From contig JAFIFJ010000152.1 of assembly GCA_020832085.1 (NCBI GenBank), positions 45,746-109,745 of the forward strand: a DNA stretch of 64,000 bases, in the 5' to 3' direction. Source of the DNA: Gammaproteobacteria bacterium (lineage in GTDB: Bacteria > Pseudomonadota > Gammaproteobacteria > Pseudomonadales > Azotimanducaceae). Positions within the stretch are counted from its first letter, which is position 1. Each line of letters opens with the position of its first letter. Both the position numbers and the translations under genes were made by a program. Positions 61,176-64,000 of this stretch are shown piece after piece. The notes under the pieces were generated by a model that was not told the origin of the DNA, made no database searches, and worked only from the letters and a program-made list of their open reading frames with translations.

Positions 61176-63578
61176 TCAGCGGCTGCTGACAAGGTCCACG
61201 AACTCTTCCGGCGACAAGCGCAGCGCCGCTCCCGTAGGACAGGCGCGAACACAGGCAGGCCCCCCCGCAAGGTCCTTGCACATGTCGCACTTCACGGCTT
61301 TCTTCTGCTCATCCGGTCCGTGCGGCACTACGCTTTTGTTGTACGCCTGCCCCGGCCCCGGTCCGGCACCGAACAGCAACCAGCTCCAGATGCCGGGCTT
61401 CTTCGGCGGACGATAGGACATCTGGATCACGCCATAAGGACAGTTCTGCTCACAGTTGCCGCAACCGATGCAGTTGTCCTGAATGAACACTTCACCACCC
61501 GGACTGCGCTTGATCGCATCGGGCGGACAATCCTTCATGCAGTGCGGATCTTCACAGTGCCGGCAGGACGTCGGTACGTGAATGTGGGCAAAGACTGCAC
61601 CGGCGCGGCGGTTGAGCCGCGAGGTGCCATCGTGAGTCTCGGCACAGGCCACTTCGCAGTTGTCGCAGCCGACACACAGCTCCTTGTCGATGAGCAGCAC
61701 GTCAGTGGCCTCACCAAGACCCTGCTGCATGAGGAAGGACAGCATGTCGCCGGCGGACGAATCGGCCTGCAGGCGCACGTTCTGCTGCGTCCGCTGCTTG
61801 ACCTCGTCACGCATGCTCTCGAGCAGTTCCGGAGATTTCTGCAGGAGATCCAGGAAGGTGCCGCTGTCGAGAGAAATGCTCTCCGTCTTCACGGTTGCCC
61901 GCACCGTGGCCGACCGGTCGCTGTTACCGAGCAGACCCATCTCGCCGACGTAATTCCCTGCGGCCACGTAGGCCATGGGAATCTCGCGATTGTCGAAGGT
62001 CTTGGCCACCGTTACCGACCCTGAGCGGATCAGATGCAGGGCATCGGCCTTGTCACCTTCCTTGAAGATCACTTCTCCCGGCCGGAACTGATTCATTTTG
62101 GCGGCCTTGGCAATGGGCCGCAGTTCCTCCAACGGAACGCCGGGGGCAAATCGCTGCTGGATCGTGCGCAGAATGAAGGTCTCGTCGAGAACGCGCTTCA
62201 CCGCATCCACAGAGTTGACCAGCTTGTTCATGGTCCGCCGCGGCGTCTCGATCAGGACGCAGAATGGGCCGGCACGCACCGTGGCCGAACGCCGCCGGCC
62301 GGACAGCAGGCTCATTTCCCCGAAGAAGTTACCCTGCCCAGAATGAATGGTGAGTTCGGGGTTGATCTCGACTTCGACGGTGCCGTCGAGGATGGAGAAG
62401 AACGTATTCGTGTAGTCGTTCTTTGCAAAGATGACTTCGCCGGGCTTGGGCACTATTACATTGGAGTCGAGCAGCAATTCCCGGAACACCAGGGGGTTGA
62501 CCTGGGAGAAGATGGGAATCCGCTCCTGCATCAGGTCGAGGACTTCATCCACTTCCAGCGCATAGGGCAGGGCCTCGAACTTGGCTTCGAGCAGCGGGTG
62601 ATCCGCTGGCTTGATGCTGTTGCCGAGAATGTACTCGACCACCTCGTAGCCCTGGTTCATGGCCTGCTTGATCAGCGGATAGCCACCGAGCGCACCAATG
62701 ACGTACATGCCTTCGACGTTGGACTCGTAGCGGGTGCTCAGAATGGGCAAGGCATTAGGGTCGGCGTTGGGGAACTCGATCCCGAACGACTCCACCAGAT
62801 CACGCTGGGGAATGGCCCCGAGACGGCAGATGATCCGGTCCACCGGGACCTCTGCCTCGCCCGAGGGCGTGGCCAGGACGATCCGGCCGGGCTTACCCTC
62901 GAATTCGCCTTCATCGACACGCACCACATTGGTGCTGTAGAAGCACTGCACCTCGCCCTCGCTGATGGCCGCGCTGATGGCCGTGAGGTTCCCTTCCTTG
63001 GCCCGCGCGAATTCATCCCGGCGATTGACGATGTGCACCTGATTATGGCGCGAAAGGGCCAGCACGTTCTCGATGGCGGCATCGCCTGCGCCGACCACGA
63101 CGATGGTCTCGCCTTTGAATTCGCCCGGATCGTCGAGCTGATACTGGATGAAGGCCGCCTCGTCGCCATCGACCCCGAGCTTGCGGGGATTGCCCTGCAC
63201 GCCGATACCGAGAATGACGTGCTCAGCCTGGAGCTGCTCGCCGTTGGCCAGCGTCAGCGTGAAGTCGCCCTTACTGCCGCTGATGGCCTGGACTCGGGCC
63301 TGATAGCGGACGTTGACCTTGTGCTGGGAGAGAGAGTGTTCCCAGGCGTCGAGAATGGCTTCCCGGGTGCCCTGTTCGAACGGCACGGGGCTGCGCAGCG
63401 GCAGCACGTTGGGCTCCGCCATCACGTGCTTGCCTTTCTGATACTTCTGAATGGTATCGGAGTGCTTGGGCGTGGCCTCGAGCAGAACGTGGGAGACCCC
63501 AAGTTCGGCGGCATGCGCTGCGGCGCTGATGCCCCCCGGGCCGGAACCGACGACCGCGATCTTGACCTTTTCGCTCAT
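61176..63578 (-). CDS. FAD oxidoreductase - two cNMP-binding domains - four [4Fe-4S] clusters
   Basis: 800 residues. Residues 1-325 are a two-Rossmann FAD/NAD(P)H reductase: VVGSGPGGISAA (9-20), VVGAGDAAIENV (161-172) and VIGALGGYP (293-301), without the CxxC of thioredoxin reductase, as in YpdA-type enzymes. Residues about 355-475 and 480-595 are two cyclic-nucleotide-binding domains, each with a full phosphate-binding cassette (GEMSLLSGRRRSATV, GEMGLLGNSDRSATV). Residues 630-785 are a DmsB-like ferredoxin region with four Cys sets: CVGCDNCEVAC, CRHCEDPHCMKDC, CIGCGNCEQNC and CDMCKDLAGGPACVRAC. It should carry electrons from NAD(P)H through FeS clusters under cyclic-nucleotide control, in the cytoplasm. 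It is the first gene of the conduit operon. Confidence 0.94.
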   Translation of the reverse strand: MSEKVKIAVVGSGPGGISAAAHAAELGVSHVLLEATPKHSDTIQKYQKGKHVMAEPNVLPLRSPVPFEQGTREAILDAWEHSLSQHKVNVRYQARVQAISGSKGDFTLTLANGEQLQAEHVILGIGVQGNPRKLGVDGDEAAFIQYQLDDPGEFKGETIVVVGAGDAAIENVLALSRHNQVHIVNRRDEFARAKEGNLTAISAAISEGEVQCFYSTNVVRVDEGEFEGKPGRIVLATPSGEAEVPVDRIICRLGAIPQRDLVESFGIEFPNADPNALPILSTRYESNVEGMYVIGALGGYPLIKQAMNQGYEVVEYILGNSIKPADHPLLEAKFEALPYALEVDEVLDLMQERIPIFSQVNPLVFRELLLDSNVIVPKPGEVIFAKNDYTNTFFSILDGTVEVEINPELTIHSGQGNFFGEMSLLSGRRRSATVRAGPFCVLIETPRRTMNKLVNSVDAVKRVLDETFILRTIQQRFAPGVPLEELRPIAKAAKMNQFRPGEVIFKEGDKADALHLIRSGSVTVAKTFDNREIPMAYVAAGNYVGEMGLLGNSDRSATVRATVKTESISLDSGTFLDLLQKSPELLESMRDEVKQRTQQNVRLQADSSAGDMLSFLMQQGLGEATDVLLIDKELCVGCDNCEVACAETHDGTSRLNRRAGAVFAHIHVPTSCRHCEDPHCMKDCPPDAIKRSPGGEVFIQDNCIGCGNCEQNCPYGVIQMSYRPPKKPGIWSWLLFGAGPGPGQAYNKSVVPHGPDEQKKAVKCDMCKDLAGGPACVRACPTGAALRLSPEEFVDLVSSR

Positions 63579-64000
63579 GTTTCAGCAGGTCCCCTGTCCC
63601 AAAGCCTTGGATCCTGAAGTGCTTGGCAATAAAGATAAACCAAGGTGACACCAGGATTCCTGTCCCCACCCCCAATCTAACCACCGCCTAAAGGCATTGT
63701 GAAGCGCTGCGAAGCGGACAGGGCGACTATCTGCGATCGAAAGCCCAGATTGAGAAGGGCGTCGCAGGGCGGGAGGAAAAACGCCAAGGGCCCCTGGCTT
63801 CGTTCACCACCTGCGCTTCTTGAGAGGCAGGGATGGTTTGGGGGTGAGGGCCGGCGCTTGCGGAGTGCCGGTGGCACTCCGCGCCAGACCGAACGCCCCG
63901 CCAATGATTGGCGGGCTGGGGGTTGTGAATGGAGTTGATAGCCCCCCGGATGGCCCCGAATAGAAACCCAACCACGCACCCCCCACAACCCCACCCCCCC
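63579..64000. other. Right-end region, promoter side of the conduit operon
   Basis: No gene is supported in these 422 bp; short open frames have poor composition and no ribosome binding site. The first 100 bp contain an AT-rich stretch likely to hold the operon promoter. Two strong hairpins occur further on: GCGGAGTGCC-GGT-GGCACTCCGC (63860-63882) and CCCGCCAAT-G-ATTGGCGGG (63897-63915), probably ends of a transcript from outside the window. The last 30 bases are dominated by C runs, which may mark a contig end. Confidence 0.5.
63605..63645 (-). promoter_or_regulatory. Candidate promoter/operator of the conduit operon
   Basis: CTTGG (63622-63626) and CCAAG (63640-63644) form an inverted repeat around an AT-rich core CAATAAAGATAAA, and a second CCTTGG lies at 63605-63610. 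The core is 45-65 bp before the oxidoreductase ATG and is the only AT-rich spot there. No FNR, Crp or sigma-54 consensus is met. Confidence 0.35.

Noticed and set aside
46753..63578. Dissimilatory sulfite, nitrite or hydroxylamine enzyme among the multiheme proteins
   Set aside because: No siroheme, NrfA-type CxxCK or HAO-type Tyr cross-link pattern was seen; all visible sites are carrier-type CxxCH, plus one CX4CH.

Overview
The window is high-GC bacterial DNA with nearly all genes on the minus strand and tight ATGA, GTGA or TTGA stop/start overlaps. Gene content points to a gammaproteobacterium: a PEP-CTERM/exopolysaccharide locus, acyl-CoA metabolism sets like those of fatty-acid or steroid degraders, single-chain PutA, a double-domain polyphosphate:AMP phosphotransferase, and a REP-like repeat with CTGTGGGAGC ends. 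The genus cannot be fixed from the sequence. No tRNA, rRNA, CRISPR array or insertion sequence was seen.

Region 1 (1-19.7 kb) is a surface-polysaccharide locus. rmlB-rmlA-rmlC are translationally coupled to a single gene that joins RmlD to a DegT-type sugar aminotransferase. Three glycosyltransferases follow, the last running off the left edge with a methyltransferase domain. An undecaprenyl-phosphate sugar-phosphotransferase (WcaJ type), two PEP-CTERM proteins, a PEP-CTERM-locus ATPase and the TPR lipoprotein PrsT show that this belongs to an exosortase-linked system. The exosortase itself is not in the window.

Region 2 (19.7-37.4 kb) is lipid and central metabolism: an operon of two SDRs, a CoA-transferase, an acyl-CoA ligase and a DUF3187 protein; a FadD19-like ligase; PAP; PutA; a thioesterase; an acyl-CoA dehydrogenase; a REP-like element; a short PspC-type gene pair behind a sigma-54-like site; and a GST-like protein.

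Region 3 (37.4-46.5 kb) has a DUF6279 lipoprotein, an SO_2930-type diheme cytochrome with its beta-helix partner, a PuuD-like amidotransferase and PuuA-like glutamine synthetase, then an aldehyde dehydrogenase and an acetolactate-synthase-like enzyme. The 439-bp gap between the last two pairs carries DnaA-box-like repeats flanking an AT-rich stretch.

Region 4 (46.7-63.6 kb) is the most striking part: ten same-strand genes that look like one transcription unit. In transcription order they encode a FAD oxidoreductase fused to two cyclic-nucleotide-binding domains and four [4Fe-4S] clusters; a five-helix bis-heme b membrane protein; a protein with a cytoplasmic FHA domain, one membrane helix and ten periplasmic hemes; a lipoprotein with two HbpS/GlcG domains; an outer-membrane beta-barrel; a decaheme cytochrome fused to an LVIVD beta-propeller; a five-heme cytochrome; a class III nucleotide cyclase with an FHA domain; a PP2C phosphatase; and a small tail-anchored protein. 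I infer a trans-envelope electron conduit controlled by cyclic nucleotide and by Ser/Thr phosphorylation. The domains are read directly from sequence; the electron path and the regulation are inference.
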